DNA from: Molanna angustata
Taxonomy: Eukaryota; Arthropoda; Insecta; Trichoptera; Molannidae
Direction of reading: 5' to 3'
Length of the DNA stretch: 64,000 bases
NCBI GenBank assembly: GCA_963576475.1
Contig: OY754972.1
Location: forward strand, 26,818,424 to 26,882,423
The number at the start of each line of letters is the position of its first letter. Positions within the stretch are counted from its first letter, which is position 1. The translations under genes and the position numbers were made by a program. The notes under the pieces were generated by a model. It was not told where the DNA came from. It was given only the letters and a program-made list of their open reading frames with translations, and ran no database searches. Positions 1 to 11,546 of the stretch are shown here, in pieces.

Positions 1-3000
1 GTTATTTTGTGACAATGCATCGAATACCTGGAGGCAAAATTGAATCACAAAATACTAATAAACCTGCTGTTTTACTGATGCATGGATTTCTAAGTTCATC
101 AGCAGATTTTATCAATGCTGGACCTGATGTTGGTTTGGGTAATATATCAATATTGATAAAATATATCTGGCTTCATTGAATATATTTCCCCGATAAGAAT
201 ATGAAAGAATATTGTTTTCAACAGAAACTAAAAATTAATTAATTAATAAGAGATTAACAAACACATACAAGCCAAACAAAAAACAAGGTTTGTGTACAAA
301 CCTTGTTTTTTGTATGTTATGATTTTTTTGCTAATTTTCGTTTTGATTTGTTGATACCAACACATCAAGACTGAAATTTGTTGTTACAAACACAACAAGA
401 TTGAAATTTGTTAATACGATACCAGGATTAGCCCTCTGAATAATAGTGCATTCCCTTTTTAAGTAACAAGTAGTTTTCTTTTAGAATAGAGGGCGATAGA
501 CCAAAAAAGGTTGGGAACCTCTGCTTTAGATAAATATACATATTTTAAAATAATTTTATTGTAGTTGAAACATGTTGTAATTGGAGAAGGATTAAACTTA
601 AACAATTAATTTTAATCTCAAAAGACATAAAGTAGAAATACATTTTTAACTGAAGAAATTGGGAAATGGGATACCTACAGGGCTTACGATCAAGCTGTTT
701 TTAACTGAAGAAATTGGGAAATGGGATACCTACAGGGCTTACGATCAAGCTGTTTTTAACTGAAGAAATTGGGAAATGGGATACCTACAGGGCTTACGAT
801 CAAGCTGTTTTTAACTGAAGAAATTGGGAAATGGGATACCTACAGGGCTTACGATCAAGCTGTTTTTAACTGAAGAAATTGGGAAATGGGATACCTACAG
901 GGCTTACGATCAAGCTGTTTTTAACTGAAGAAATTGGGAAATGGGATACCTACAGGGCTTACGATCAAGCTGTTTTTAACTGAAGAAATTGGGAAATGGG
1001 ATACCTACAGGGCTTACGATTAAGCTGTTTTTAACTGAAGAAATTGGGAAATGGGATACCTACAGGGCTTACGATCAAGCTGTTTTCAACTGATGAAATT
1101 GGGAAATGGGATACCTACAGGGCTTACGATCAAGCTGTTTTTAACTGAAGAAATTGGGAAATGGGATACCTACAGGGCTTACGATCAAGCTGTTTTTAAC
1201 TGAAGAAATTGGGAAATGGGATACCTACAGGGCTTACGATCAAGCTGTTTTTAACTGAAGAAACTGGGAAATGGGATACCTACAGGGCTTACGATCAAGC
1301 TGTTTTTAACTGAAGAAACTGGGAAATGGGATACCTACAGGGCTTACGATCAAGCTGTTTTTAACTGAAGAAATTGGGAAATGGGATACCTACAGGGCTT
1401 ACGATCAAGCTGTTTTTAACTGAAGAAATTGGGAAATGGGATACCTACAGGGCTTACAATCAAGCTGTTTTTAACTGAAGAAATTGGGAAATGGGATACC
1501 TACAGGGCTTACGATCAAGCTGTTTTTAACTGAAGAAATTGGGAAATGGGATACCTACAGGGCTTACGATCAAGCTGTTTTTAACTGAAGAAATTGGGAA
1601 ATGGGATACCTACAGGGCTTACGATCAATCTGTTTTTAACTGAAGAAATTGGGAAATGGGATACCTACAGGGCTTACGATCAAGCTGATTTTAACTGAAG
1701 AAATTGGGAAATGGGATACCTACAGGGCTTACGATCAAGCTGTTTTTAACTGAAGAAACTGGGAAATGGGATACCTACAGGGCTTACGATCAAGCTGTTT
1801 TTAACTGAAGAAACTGGGAAATGGGATACCTACAGGGCTTACGATCAATCTGTTTTTAACTGAAGAAATTGGGAAATGGGATACCTACAGGGCTTACGAT
1901 CAAGCTGTTTTTAACTGAAGAAATTGGGAAATGGGATACCTACAGGGCTTACGATCAAGCTGTTTTTAACTGAAGAAATTGGGAAATGGGATACCTACAG
2001 GGCTTACGATCAAGCTGTTTTTAACTGAAGAAATTGGGAAATGGGATACCTACAGGGCTTACGATCAAGCTGTTTTTAACTGTTGAAATTGGGAAATGGG
2101 ATACCTACAGGGCTTACGATCAAGCTGTTTTTAACTGAAGAAATTGGGAAATGGGATACCTACAGGGCTTACGATCAAGCTGTTTTTAACTGAAGAAATT
2201 GGGAAATGGGATACCTACAGGGCTTACGATCAAGCTGTTTTTAACTGAAGAAATTGGGAAATGGGATACCTACAGGGCTTACGATCAAGCTGTTTTTAAC
2301 TGAAGAAATTGGGAAATGGGATACCTACAGGGCTTACGATCAAGCTGTTTTTAACTGAAGAAATTGGGAAATGGGATACCTACAGGGCTTACGATCAAGC
2401 TGTTTTTAACTGAAGAAATTGGGAAATGGGATACCTACAGGGCTTACGATCAAGCTGTTTTTAACTGAAGAAATTGGGAAATGGGATACCTACAGGGCTT
2501 ACGATCAAGCTGTTTTTTGTCACTTTATGCATTTCATCTTTAAGGAAACTCAATGAAAAGCGCAATGAAATATTACACAATCACATAAAGGACTATAGGG
2601 GAGAGTGGGGGAATCACGGCAGAGGGGTAATGACGGACACGCTAGTTTAGCTATGTTAGAAAAGGATGGAAGACATTTTGAATGACACAATCGCGAGTCG
2701 AGCCTGAACGCAGTACCAAACAGTGAGTGGAGAAGTGAAGTCGCGCGCGCTGTACAAGGAAAGTTAACTTGATTGTTTTTCAACAATTTCATCTTATTTT
2801 TTTGTAAAATTGAATAGGTGTATAATATTATAGGCAACACATAGAATTTTTGTATTTTTTTTGTGTAGTAGCGTCTAATTAAATAACGCTTTAAAATACT
2901 CAAATAAAATAAATAAATATAAATAAATAAAATAAAATAATTTTGAATACTTTTTAAATACTGTCTGTAATTACCCCACAAGGTGTGGGGTAATCCCGGA

Positions 3001-6000
3001 TACCAAAGGTTTTGTTTTTTTGTTAGAATTTGATTTTATATTAAAAATTTATCTACGTTAATTACGAGAACTTAAGATTGATTCAACTCGGTTGATTTTG
3101 ACGTTCTCCTAGCAAGATTGTCCTCCATCAATATTTCACAGCAATCGCTCAAATGGTTTGAATGCTACTTGCGCGGACGCTCCCAACAGATCAAGACTAC
3201 CAACGACTCATTAAACTGGACGGACCTTATAGCCGGTGTCCCGCAAGGAGGCATTCTTTCGCCTTTACTTTTCTCCATTTTCATAAACCCTCTCGCACAA
3301 TCTATCAAATGTAAATATCACATATTCGCCTGATAATTACCTTCTCGCTGTTGTGACATTGAATGCCGATTAAAATTATATTATAAATTGGACAAAAAAA
3401 CACGGTCTTCAAATTAACCCTTCTAAATCACATTCAATATTAATTGGAGGGCAACGTCTGTTTCTCAGAACCACACAGTTTTCTGCCATGCCTGAGGTGC
3501 TCCTTGACGACGTTATCATACCATTTTCTCCAGAGGTCAGAAACCTTGGTCTGATCATGAATTGTAATCTTTCATGGTCCGGTCATATAAAGGGAGTAAG
3601 CCAACGGATCTTTCGTACTTTTCATGGACTAAACCGACTTAAAAACTATTACCAGTTAAGACTAAAATCACTCTAACTCAACAACTCATACTACCATTAC
3701 TTGACTACGCTGACGTTGCCTACCTGGATGCAACTGAAGAACAAATTAACAAACTCGAACGGTTACAAAATGTCTGCATTCGATACGTGTTTGGACTCAG
3801 GAAGTTCGACCACGTATCCGAGAGCAGGCAATGACTGAACTGGTTAAAGATCCGTCAACGAAGAGATTCACATGTTCTTTCCCTACTCTACCAAATCCTT
3901 AATAACCCTCTTACACCCACGTACCTCAAAGAGAAATTCACCCACTTATCCTCACATGGCCTTAACTTACGGTCCCAACATAATAGCACACTTACAATAC
4001 CAATACACCACACCTCTACTTATACTTACTCGTTCACAGTTCATGCAGCTCGGATGTGGAATCTATTGCCGGAGAGTATCAGAGATGCCACTAATTTAAT
4101 AGCATTCAAAAAGCGTCTGAAGTCACACTTTCTATCCACATAAACACAAATTCACATATTTTTCCCTTTATCCCTCTTCCTTTCTCCTCTCCTATCCTCC
4201 ATCCAATAAACATACATAGTGTATCTATCTGATGTATTTTTTATTATTCTTATTTTTGTTCTTATTTATACATATATTATTTTTTGTTTCTTATATTTAC
4301 TTTGTATTTTTAATTTATGATTGATTTATTTAATTATTTTTTTTATTTATTTATTATTATTATTTTTTTTTTCTATTTCTCTATTTGTATTCTTCTATCC
4401 CTGTTACTGGCTGTATTTACCATGGTGGTTGACTGGTAGAGATTGCCTGCGGGCAATAAGTCCGCCACGTTGTATAAAGCAATAAAAGTCTTTTATTATT
4501 ATTATTATTATTGATTAATTTAAGTAAACACTAAGCAATAAATAACTTTTGTAACCTAATTTTGTTTTGTTTTATTTCAATTCTCCCTTAAGTGTTCGCA
4601 ATTACCCCACTCTCCCCTAATCTTTGTAGATACTTGATATCCCGGTTTCATTTATTGATGTCTTAGGTAATATATATGTATATATATTTTCAGGATACTA
4701 CTTAGCAGATGCAGGATTCGATGTGTGGATGGGCAACGCTCGAGGAAATGTCTACTCTCAAGGTCATGTTTCAATAAATTCATCAGTATCAAAATATTGG
4801 GATTTTAGTTGGAACGAAATCGGTTTATACGACCTTTCTGCGATGATTGATTTTATTTTGCAAACTACAAAACAAGCCAAAATACAATACATCGGCCATT
4901 CCCAAGGCAGCACTGCATTCTTTGTATTGGCATCGCAGAGGCCAGAATATAACAACAAAATTAAATCTATGCACGCAATGGCACCGTTAGCATATCTATT
5001 GGATGTTAAAAATCCACTAATGAAATTTCTTTCACAAATAATTCAGGTTAGAATGGTATATTTTTTGATGATGAAAATAATGAAGGTCAGATAATTTATT
5101 TATTGAGTTTCAATGATTTCAAATGAGTAATTTATATTCTTCTTTTGAAAGCCTCAATAATCTCTACTGAAAAATCAAGAAAATGAAATCAGTTGATATT
5201 TAATATTTCGTTAAATGATATCACAAATACCTTCTTAAAAATTATTTCCTGTTTCTAATATAATTTATTATTTTAGCAAAATCCATCTTTGATAGGAAAT
5301 GGAAATGAATTTGCACCGAGTAAGGAATTAATGGACATGATATGTAAAGATTCCACCTATCCAGTAATAATATGTACAAATATTCTTTTCGATTTATTTG
5401 GTTATAATCCAGAGCTTATAAATGCAGTATGTACATATATTATTTATTTATAATTTTTTGAAAGACTAACAGCTATACATCAGTGTTACATTTAATATAT
5501 TAATTTAACAGCCAATTAGAAGTCTCCGCTGATAGGCCATACCGTCAATTCCAGCATATGATAATTATATCTATGATATGGGTAATCACTAGGGTATTGA
5601 TTTCGCCGGTCGAACCAGACTTGCCCCCCTGGATTATCTTACTATTATTACTCTCTTGACCAAAACATGAATTATAATTTTGATGTGGGCATAGGTACTT
5701 AAAATAAATCATTTTAATTAATAACATGCGAAGGAACATGAATTAGAACTAAATTTATCTCAAAAATCTGTGTTGTACAATGATATTTTTAAGAAATGAA
5801 TTTTATGAAATATATTTTTTTTTATTTTACATTATCACAATAAAAATGAGAAAAAAAAACAATAAAAAATAATATAAATATTATATAACTTTTTTAAAAT
5901 TTGTTTAAGGAGGCATATAAACCTAAAGCACCCCTTTCAAATCAAATTCCTCAAATATGTTGTTTAACAGTGTGTTTCAAGTGTTTTCAACATTTCTCTA

Positions 6001-7076
6001 GTGAATGTTCATCACACAATTTTAAAATTCAGCCTAAATTCCCATAAAATGAAATACTAAAAATATCCTTTTTTACAGCATTTTTTTTAATTACTCCATA
6101 ACTATGTGTCGTAGAAAAAAAAATCTTTTATATGCTTAAAAAGTGCGAAAAATCAAAGTGAATGACTGATAAAGTTTTTTCATTTCACTAAGGTTCATTC
6201 TCAAAATGCAAAAAATCAACAAATTTTGGGTTTCCAATAATTTAAATCACGTATAAACCTTTTTTAACGCATGCGATAGTTACCCTTACTAACGTGTAAA
6301 TTCATAGTGCATTAGGCGGTATTAATATATCATGTTTTCAGTCACTAGATTTAGCATTACATGTCCTCTTAAACCACCTCACAAAAACATATTAAATTTA
6401 TTATATCTCACAAAAACATATTAAATTTATTATATCTCACAAAAACATATTAAATTTATTATATCTCACAAAAACATATTAAATTTATTATATCTCACAA
6501 AAACATACTAAATTTATTATATCTCACAAAAACATACTAAATTTATTACATTTATTTACAGAATATGATACCTATTATAAAATAAAAATCTTAACTTTTG
6601 TAAGTTGATTATTTTTCCACACCATACTTTTACTTTTGTAAAAATATATGCATATATCCATGCATACATTTTAAAATTAAATCGTTTTATTTTAGACAAT
6701 GCTTCCTGTCTTCATGTCACACACTCCAGCTAGATCATCTACAAAACAATTTCTTCATTATATACAGGTATACAGTTCTGGAAAATTTAGAAAGTATGAT
6801 TATGGTATTAAAGGAAATTTGGAAAAGTATGGACAATTATCTCCTCCAAATTACAATTTAAAAGATGTTTCAGTACCAGTAGCCATACATTTTTCAGAAA
6901 ATGACTTGATGGTCGGAGCGATGGATGTGAATTATCTGTCGAGTCAATTGAAAAATCCTCTGGGTATCTTTAAAGTTCCTCATCCTACATTTGGACATTT
7001 AGATCATCTGTGGGCAACTAAAGCAAGAGAAGTACTTTATGTTCTCATTCTTGATTTGTTACTAGCTTTTGAATAA
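1..7076 (+). CDS. Lipase A: acid lipase family (lipase 3-like), 5' end outside window
   Basis: Member of the lysosomal/gastric acid lipase branch of the alpha/beta hydrolases, expected to hydrolyse ester bonds of dietary or stored lipids; insect copies are usually secreted, often in the gut. Exons read as 1-138, 4694-5046, 5277-5426 and 6696-7076, all with GT..AG borders and matching phases; 339 residues are visible. The first exon carries the oxyanion-hole HG (LLMHGFLSSSADF). The second carries WMGNARGN and the nucleophile motif GHSQG. The third is the lid region with its two cysteines. The last has the acid in SENDLM and the histidine in FGHLDHLW. Exon 4694-5046 is three codons shorter than in B, C and D, its donor (CAG|gttaga) is weaker, and the lid exon is also three codons shorter. 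The signal-peptide exon and promoter lie to the left of the window. Its 4.5-kb intron is full of repeats. It is the most divergent of the four, but no frame break is visible. Substrate is not known. Confidence 0.9.
263..316. repeat. Short palindrome in intron of lipase A
   Basis: Inverted arms of about 24 bp around a GTGTACAAA-like centre (core arm AACAAGGTTTG / CAAACCTTGTT). It may be the remnant of a small foldback element. No duplication was found around it. Confidence 0.5.
430..525. mobile_element. 3' end of a hAT-type MITE (fragment)
   Basis: The end GGTTGGGAACCTCTG at 511-525 matches the right terminus of the complete small hAT-type element at 63492-63871, including the A-run just before it. 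The other terminus was not found, so this is a truncated copy. The left limit is a guess. Confidence 0.4.
641..2510. repeat. Minisatellite: 34 tandem copies of a 55-bp unit
   Basis: The unit starts TGTTTTTAACTGAAGAAATT and repeats head to tail with no spacers; 34 x 55 bp fits 641-2510 exactly. Copies differ only by scattered single changes (GAAACTGGG for GAAATTGGG, TGATGAAATT, CAATCTG, TGATTTT). There is no open frame through the unit. It lies in the large intron of lipase A. The reverse complement (CCCTGTAGGTATCC..ATTTCCC) resembles part of a dispersed repeat seen at about 14985-15080 and 18833-18940, so the array may have been seeded by a copy of that repeat. Confidence 0.97.
2597..4618. 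mobile_element. DNA transposon with short inverted ends, split by a LINE
   Basis: AGGGGAGAGTGGGGG at 2597-2611 is mirrored by CCCCACTCTCCCCT at 4605-4618, with AAT/ATT continuing inward on both sides. Flanking bases (TA on both sides) would fit a 2-3 bp target duplication. Most of the interior is a CR1-like LINE fragment, leaving roughly 0.6 kb of element proper and no transposase frame. A small internal palindrome (ACCCCACAAGGTGTGGGGT) lies near 2973-2991. The superfamily is not assigned. Confidence 0.6.
3060..4515 (+). mobile_element. 5'-truncated non-LTR retrotransposon (CR1-like), decayed
   Basis: Reverse-transcriptase pieces read in order: GVPQGGILSPLLFSIFINPL at about 3235-3294, then PEVRNLGLIMNCNLSWSGHI at about 3532-3591, then LLDYADVAYLDATEEQINKL, ending near 4140 with FKKRLKSHFLST. 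The frame stops right after HIFA (3330), just where the catalytic ADD should follow, and there are further frameshifts, so it is dead. The 3' untranslated part contains ATTGCCTGCGGGCAATAA (about 4443-4460) and ends in an (ATT)n run at about 4492-4513. An antisense relative lies at 7461-8770. The 5' limit is approximate. Clade naming is from memory of CR1-type proteins. Confidence 0.85.
6379..6552. repeat. Six tandem copies of a 29-bp AT-rich unit
   Basis: The unit TCACAAAAACATATTAAATT plus nine further bases repeats every 29 bp. The last two copies share a T-to-C change (CATACTAA). It lies in the last intron of lipase A, about 145 bp before the final exon. Confidence 0.95.
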
Positions 7077-7124
7077 TCAAACTTTACAACACCCTGGCAC
7101 AAACCAACTAAATATTTTGTTTCA

Positions 7125-7130
7125 AATAAA
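7125..7130 (+). terminator. Poly(A) signal, lipase A
   Basis: AATAAA lies 49 bp after the stop codon of lipase A, a usual distance for 3' end formation. Confidence 0.6.
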
Positions 7131-7554
7131 ATTCGAAGAACATATAAAAATCCATAACAAGAAAGAACCACAAAGATGAAAGAATCCTGTTCCTCGGTAA
7201 AATAAATCATCTTCATATCAAAACATGCTATTTGTATTCATTAATAAGGATGTGATCACGAAGTTATGATACTAGATGTGTTTATACAAATATGTATTTC
7301 ATATTAAATTATTTAATTGTTATTTATACAAATATGTATTTCATATTAAATTATTTGATTGTTATTTGTATTCATTAATTTATTCATTATTTGTATTGTG
7401 ATCATGAAGTTATGATAGTAGATGTATAATATACATTTATTACGCAAAAATATTTTTTACATAATGTGGCGAACTTATTGCCCGCAGGCAATTTCAACCA
7501 GTCAAAAAGAAAAACAAGATTAAAAGCCGAAGAAAACACAATTTAAAAATATAT

Positions 7555-7650
7555 ATATTTTCTTTAAAAGAATGAATATTATGTCCTCGTTCCAAGTTCA
7601 TATACATCCTCATACATTCCCTAAATTAAGCATAAATGCTTGTATATTGA
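7555..7650 (-). mobile_element. Decayed SINE tail (Thr-tRNA-headed family)
   Basis: Read on the minus strand, it carries CAAGCATTTATGCTTAATTT, GGGAATGTATGAGGATGTAT and a GAGGACATAATATTCATTCT tail. The same order occurs at 58075-58165 (+) and 34926-35020 (-). The tRNA-like head is lost. Confidence 0.55.
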
Positions 7651-8025
7651 AAATGTCCAACGAAAAAAAGGAAAATGGATGGGATGAGAAGGGAAGAAGG
7701 ATAAAGCAACTATAGGAGTATGGATAAGAAGTGTGACTTCAGAGGCTTTTTGAAAACCGCGTTAATTGTGAACGAGTAACTGGAAGAGGATGTGTGGTGT
7801 ATTAGTATTGAGAGTGTTCGATGGTTTTGAGACTGTAAATTTAGACAATGAGAGGAAAGATGGGCGAATTTCTCCTTGAGATACTTAGGTGTGAGAAGGT
7901 TTTTAAAAGTAAAGAAAGAGCATGGGAATTTCTTCCATCTCGGATTTTGAGTAAATTCAACTGTTTCCTGCTTTTAGACACGTGATCAAACTTTTCGAGT
8001 CCAAAACACATATTACGCAGACATT

Positions 8026-8516
8026 TTATTGTTTATTGTTGTTTATCGTCCGTAGACCCTAGCTCGGGTACTTGGACTCGTCAATTTTACACTCATAGTT
8101 TTATAAAATATATAAAAATATAATGGACAATTTTTTTTAGTCAATTCAATGCTGAAGTGAATGTGAATGGTTCACTCCAGCATTTCGTCCACAGAATAAA
8201 AAGATTTATCAACGAGGTACGTCTTCACTGCTCCTCGAAATTTATCAACATTCAGAGACTTGATTCCTTCCGGCAGCTTGTTGAATAGACGCACACTGAG
8301 ACAAATAAAGCTTTTAGATAATTTTGCTAATCTGTGCTCCACGGGTCGGATACTTCCCTTTGAGCGAGTGTTATAATCGTGATATTCCGAGTTCAGAGGG
8401 GTGTTGGGCATGTTTTTGCGTGCATATAGTAGGCATTCATAAATATACATGCCAGGAAGTGTGAGTATGTCTAATTCTTTAAAATAATCTTTGCACGACT
8501 CCCTTGACCTTGACCT
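8026..8516 (-). mobile_element. Nested LINE 3' end (second CR1-like family)
   Basis: The minus strand encodes the C-terminal end of a reverse-transcriptase ORF with the family-typical strings YFKELDILTLPGMYIYECLL, HDYNTRSKG, RLFNKLPEGIK and FYSVDEMLE (coding about 8172-8516). It sits precisely inside the antisense LINE at 7461-8770, with TTTT at both borders. The apparent 122-residue ORF at 8172-8540 is a fusion: its first nine or so residues come from the host LINE. Confidence 0.75.
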
Positions 8517-9139
8517 TTTGCAATCTCTCAAGTGTGTCAAGTTGATCCACAGTAGCGTCTAGGTAAGCTACGTCAGCGTAGTTGAGAAGGGTGTAAAATC
8601 AGTTGTGTAAGAGTGATTTTGATATTTTGAGGAAGGTAGTTTTTAAGGCGGTTTAGTCCATGGAAAGATCGAAAAATCCATTGACTTGAGAGGTTAATAC
8701 ACGATCAAACCAAGGTTTCTGACCTCCAAAGAAAAAGGAAATATAAATTCTAATAGCTAATTCTCATAATGATGGGTAACTTAAACTTTTAAAAACACAT
8801 TATTTAGGGTTCAAAAAATCATCAATATAATATCTGGAACACAGGTGATATTTAATGTAAGTATTTCAGAGATAGTTTTAATGATATAAAAAAAATGAAA
8901 TATCCATATTTTATAAGACTTTAATTAACAGTTTTCTTTTTATTTAATAAAATATATTTACAATTGAAAACACTTGAAAATGGCTCTTCTGTAAATTCAC
9001 ATTATGACCCTTAAGTAGCCTTTTAATGAACACAAATATTCTACTTTATATAAATAGATCTGAAAGATCAAATAAACCTAGCCATACAAACACACAAACT
9101 TTATACATTATTTTGTAGATGGCACAAATTTAATCAGTT

Positions 9140-9310
9140 TTAGAAATATTTGCTGTGAGGCACCGGGAATAGTGCTCTCAATCTTTTCCGTTATCATCGT
9201 TTTGAAGTGTCCCGTGAGAGACGGATAAATAAAAGTACAAAAAGCAAAATAACATCTCAAATAGTTCAGAAATGAGGTTCACCAGCCATTAAATATAGTG
9301 TGTTACGGAC
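9140..9310 (+). repeat. Dispersed repeat family R, copy 1
   Basis: GAGGCACCGG..AATCTTTTCC..CATCTCA..GTTCAG(A)AATGAGGTTCACCA follows the same order as at 19921-20056, 29736-29990 and 35955-36200. No coding frame is visible and the copies are strongly diverged. It could be an old SINE or a non-autonomous DNA element; no ends were recognised. Confidence 0.5.
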
Positions 9311-11462
9311 ACTTCTTAATTACCTATAAATATTTTTAATGAGCAAAATAAAAATTAAGAAGATTCTACTTTCTGTAATTAAGAGGTCAATAATTGTATA
9401 TAGTGAGTTTATTAAACGAGAGAAAGGAAGTACACTGAATGTACCCATATAACCCTTTTAGCGCCCTTGGAGTGATCTTGTATCATTTAGTGATACAATT
9501 ATGTATCATGTGATCTTGTATCATTTAGTGATACAATTGATGACTATTATTGTAACAATTTTCTGTCACCGTTATAAAATTGTAATTAATAATGAATAAA
9601 TATTTGTATTTACATAACATTTGTTAACATACGTGATCTGGGGGGCTACTCATGACACATTCTTAATACATACTTATCTTGCCTTAATCTTAAAAATATC
9701 AGTATATCGCCACTCTATCATAATTTAATTTTAATCTTTATCTACATTTTATCATAAAAAATGTTAATATCAACGTTTAATATGAAATTTTCATAAATTT
9801 TTGTATGAATTTATAGTATATAGTTACATAAGTATTTAATTAACTTGAAGCTCAAAGATCTCTAAATTCTGAAACAGATCTTAAACTTATGTCGACCAAC
9901 TTCATGAGTAACCCACTAAGTCAACACGGTAACAAAGTTACCACACTAAGTCAACACGGTACCAGAAGTAATTACAATAGTTACCAAATAATCAAGATGG
10001 TTTTCTTTTTTGCTTACAGTTATTTTCAATGTTTTGGAAACCGAATATTATTTATTTTTTTAATCATACGCTCATAAAATTATTTACAAACAAACCTATT
10101 TCAAAAAAATATTATGACGAATTCTACAGTTTTAATCAAAGAAAGACAAATTAAAACATTTTTTTTTTTGGGACTAAGAAAGACCTAGATACAAATTTAT
10201 TAATTAAATACACAAAAAACGCAATAACCCAATCAAAAAATGGTAACATAAAATGAAGTATGAGTTTTAGAGGAATGATTGGAACCATTACTGGGACTCT
10301 AAATCCAGATTTGAAACTCTCAAAAACCTGTGCTTGCAAATTGACTGTCATAAAACAGTGTTTTTTTTTAAATTCTTTTGAACAATATCTCTCAAATTCC
10401 GTATTTAAAAAAATGCTCAATATATTTTAAAGATAATTAAATTTACTACAAAATGAAATTAAAAAAACATTTTTATAAATGAAATAGTTACCAAGATTTT
10501 TAAAATATGACCCTTCATTATAAAAAGTGAAAAATTAAATATTTCTTCATTTCGAATTGGATTCTGGCAAAATGAAACATCCTACAGAAAAATTAAAACT
10601 GTTACCAAGCATATTTCATACTACTGCTACTACGCTGCTGGTGGGACGCTCCTCCCCTTAGTACTCGTGGCGATTCAAACCAAACCTTCACTACATCTGG
10701 TGGTTCACCCGAGCCCTCCGTCGTAAATTTCTAGCAACTTAGAGCCGTGGAATCCTCCCCACATGTAATGACTCAAACTGAACCATCGCCAAATTTGACG
10801 AGTTACTGCCAAGCAAGACATTAAGGCTCTTCCAAAGGTATGAATTGAAGGGGGCACCGACCTTTACCCAGAATCCTAGGGTGGGGCTGTGGCCACCCCC
10901 AACCTTACTGACTAGGCCCCTATGGCCGCAGCCTAGCTTCAAGCACTCAGGCATTTGAGAGGCCCTAGGCGCATATTTTTTGATACTCTTTTTTTTCAAA
11001 TAATAAAAAGATGTAAAAATAGCAAAGTATGGCGCAACAGAAAATTACATTTTGTTATTGATAAATTGAATCACAAAATTAATTAAAATGAAGTCTACAC
11101 AAATGGTTTTGTAACGTGTCGACACAGTGTTAATGCACAGCTACAATTTTTTTTTCTGTCACATTAAGTGGGAACTGTTACCACGCTATGACAACGTGTG
11201 ACTACTTTTTTTTATATATGATTATAAGGGTATAAAATGAATGGTAATAGAAGCTTACACAGAATTAGGAAGTTAAAGTTATGGAAAATCTGAATACCAG
11301 TGTATTAGAGAAAATTAGTCAATAATATAGGTAATAAATATGCATGTTAATACTAAATCCGGAATCGTAATTTGATTTAAATTATCACTCAATCTATTTC
11401 TCATCAATCTAGTTGTCACTTTTGACTCATTAATCTAAAATGACTAGATTATGATCTTCACT
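9311..11462. other. Intergenic, no gene seen; GC-richer patch at 10620-10990
   Basis: AT-rich sequence between lipases A and B. At 9470-9545 a GATCTTGTATCATTTAGTGA motif is present twice. The patch at 10620-10990 is clearly richer in G+C than its surroundings and has an 86-codon minus frame without a recognisable domain. It is probably repeat-derived. Confidence 0.4.
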
Positions 11463-11483
11463 TTATCTTTTAATATAAAAAGG
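11463..11483 (+). promoter_or_regulatory. Lipase B core promoter: GATA-type site plus TATA box
   Basis: TTATC (11463-11467) lies six bases before TATAAAAAGG (11474-11483), 64 bp before the ATG of lipase B. Lipase C has the same arrangement with the same six-base gap, and lipase D a similar one. Confidence 0.6.
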
Positions 11484-11546
11484 AATTTCAAGACCAAATT
11501 TTCTATATTTAGTAGGTACTTATATTAAGTGAATAATATCATCATC

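Larger units (their letters stand above)
7461..8770 (-). mobile_element. Antisense CR1-like LINE copy interrupted by another LINE
   Basis: Same family as 3060-4515, on the opposite strand. The 3' tail motif ATTGCCTGCGGGCAATAA is read on the minus strand at about 7476-7493. The frame end (VFKKPLKSHFLS) is near 7735-7770 and the RNLGL/FHGLNRLK part near 8650-8730. The reading is broken between about 8026 and 8516 by a different LINE end: the minus strand goes from ...GAGATTGCAAAA into foreign sequence and resumes with AAAATGTCTGCGTAATATG, the next bases in the other copy. A decayed SINE tail lies at 7555-7650. Confidence 0.75.

Noticed and set aside
641..2510. CRISPR-like array of repeats
   Set aside because: Units follow each other without unique spacers, there are no cas genes, and the surrounding genes are eukaryotic with introns.
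2550..2981. 143-codon minus ORF
   Set aside because: AT-rich, low-complexity (Tyr/Ile/Leu) translation inside a DNA transposon; no domain.
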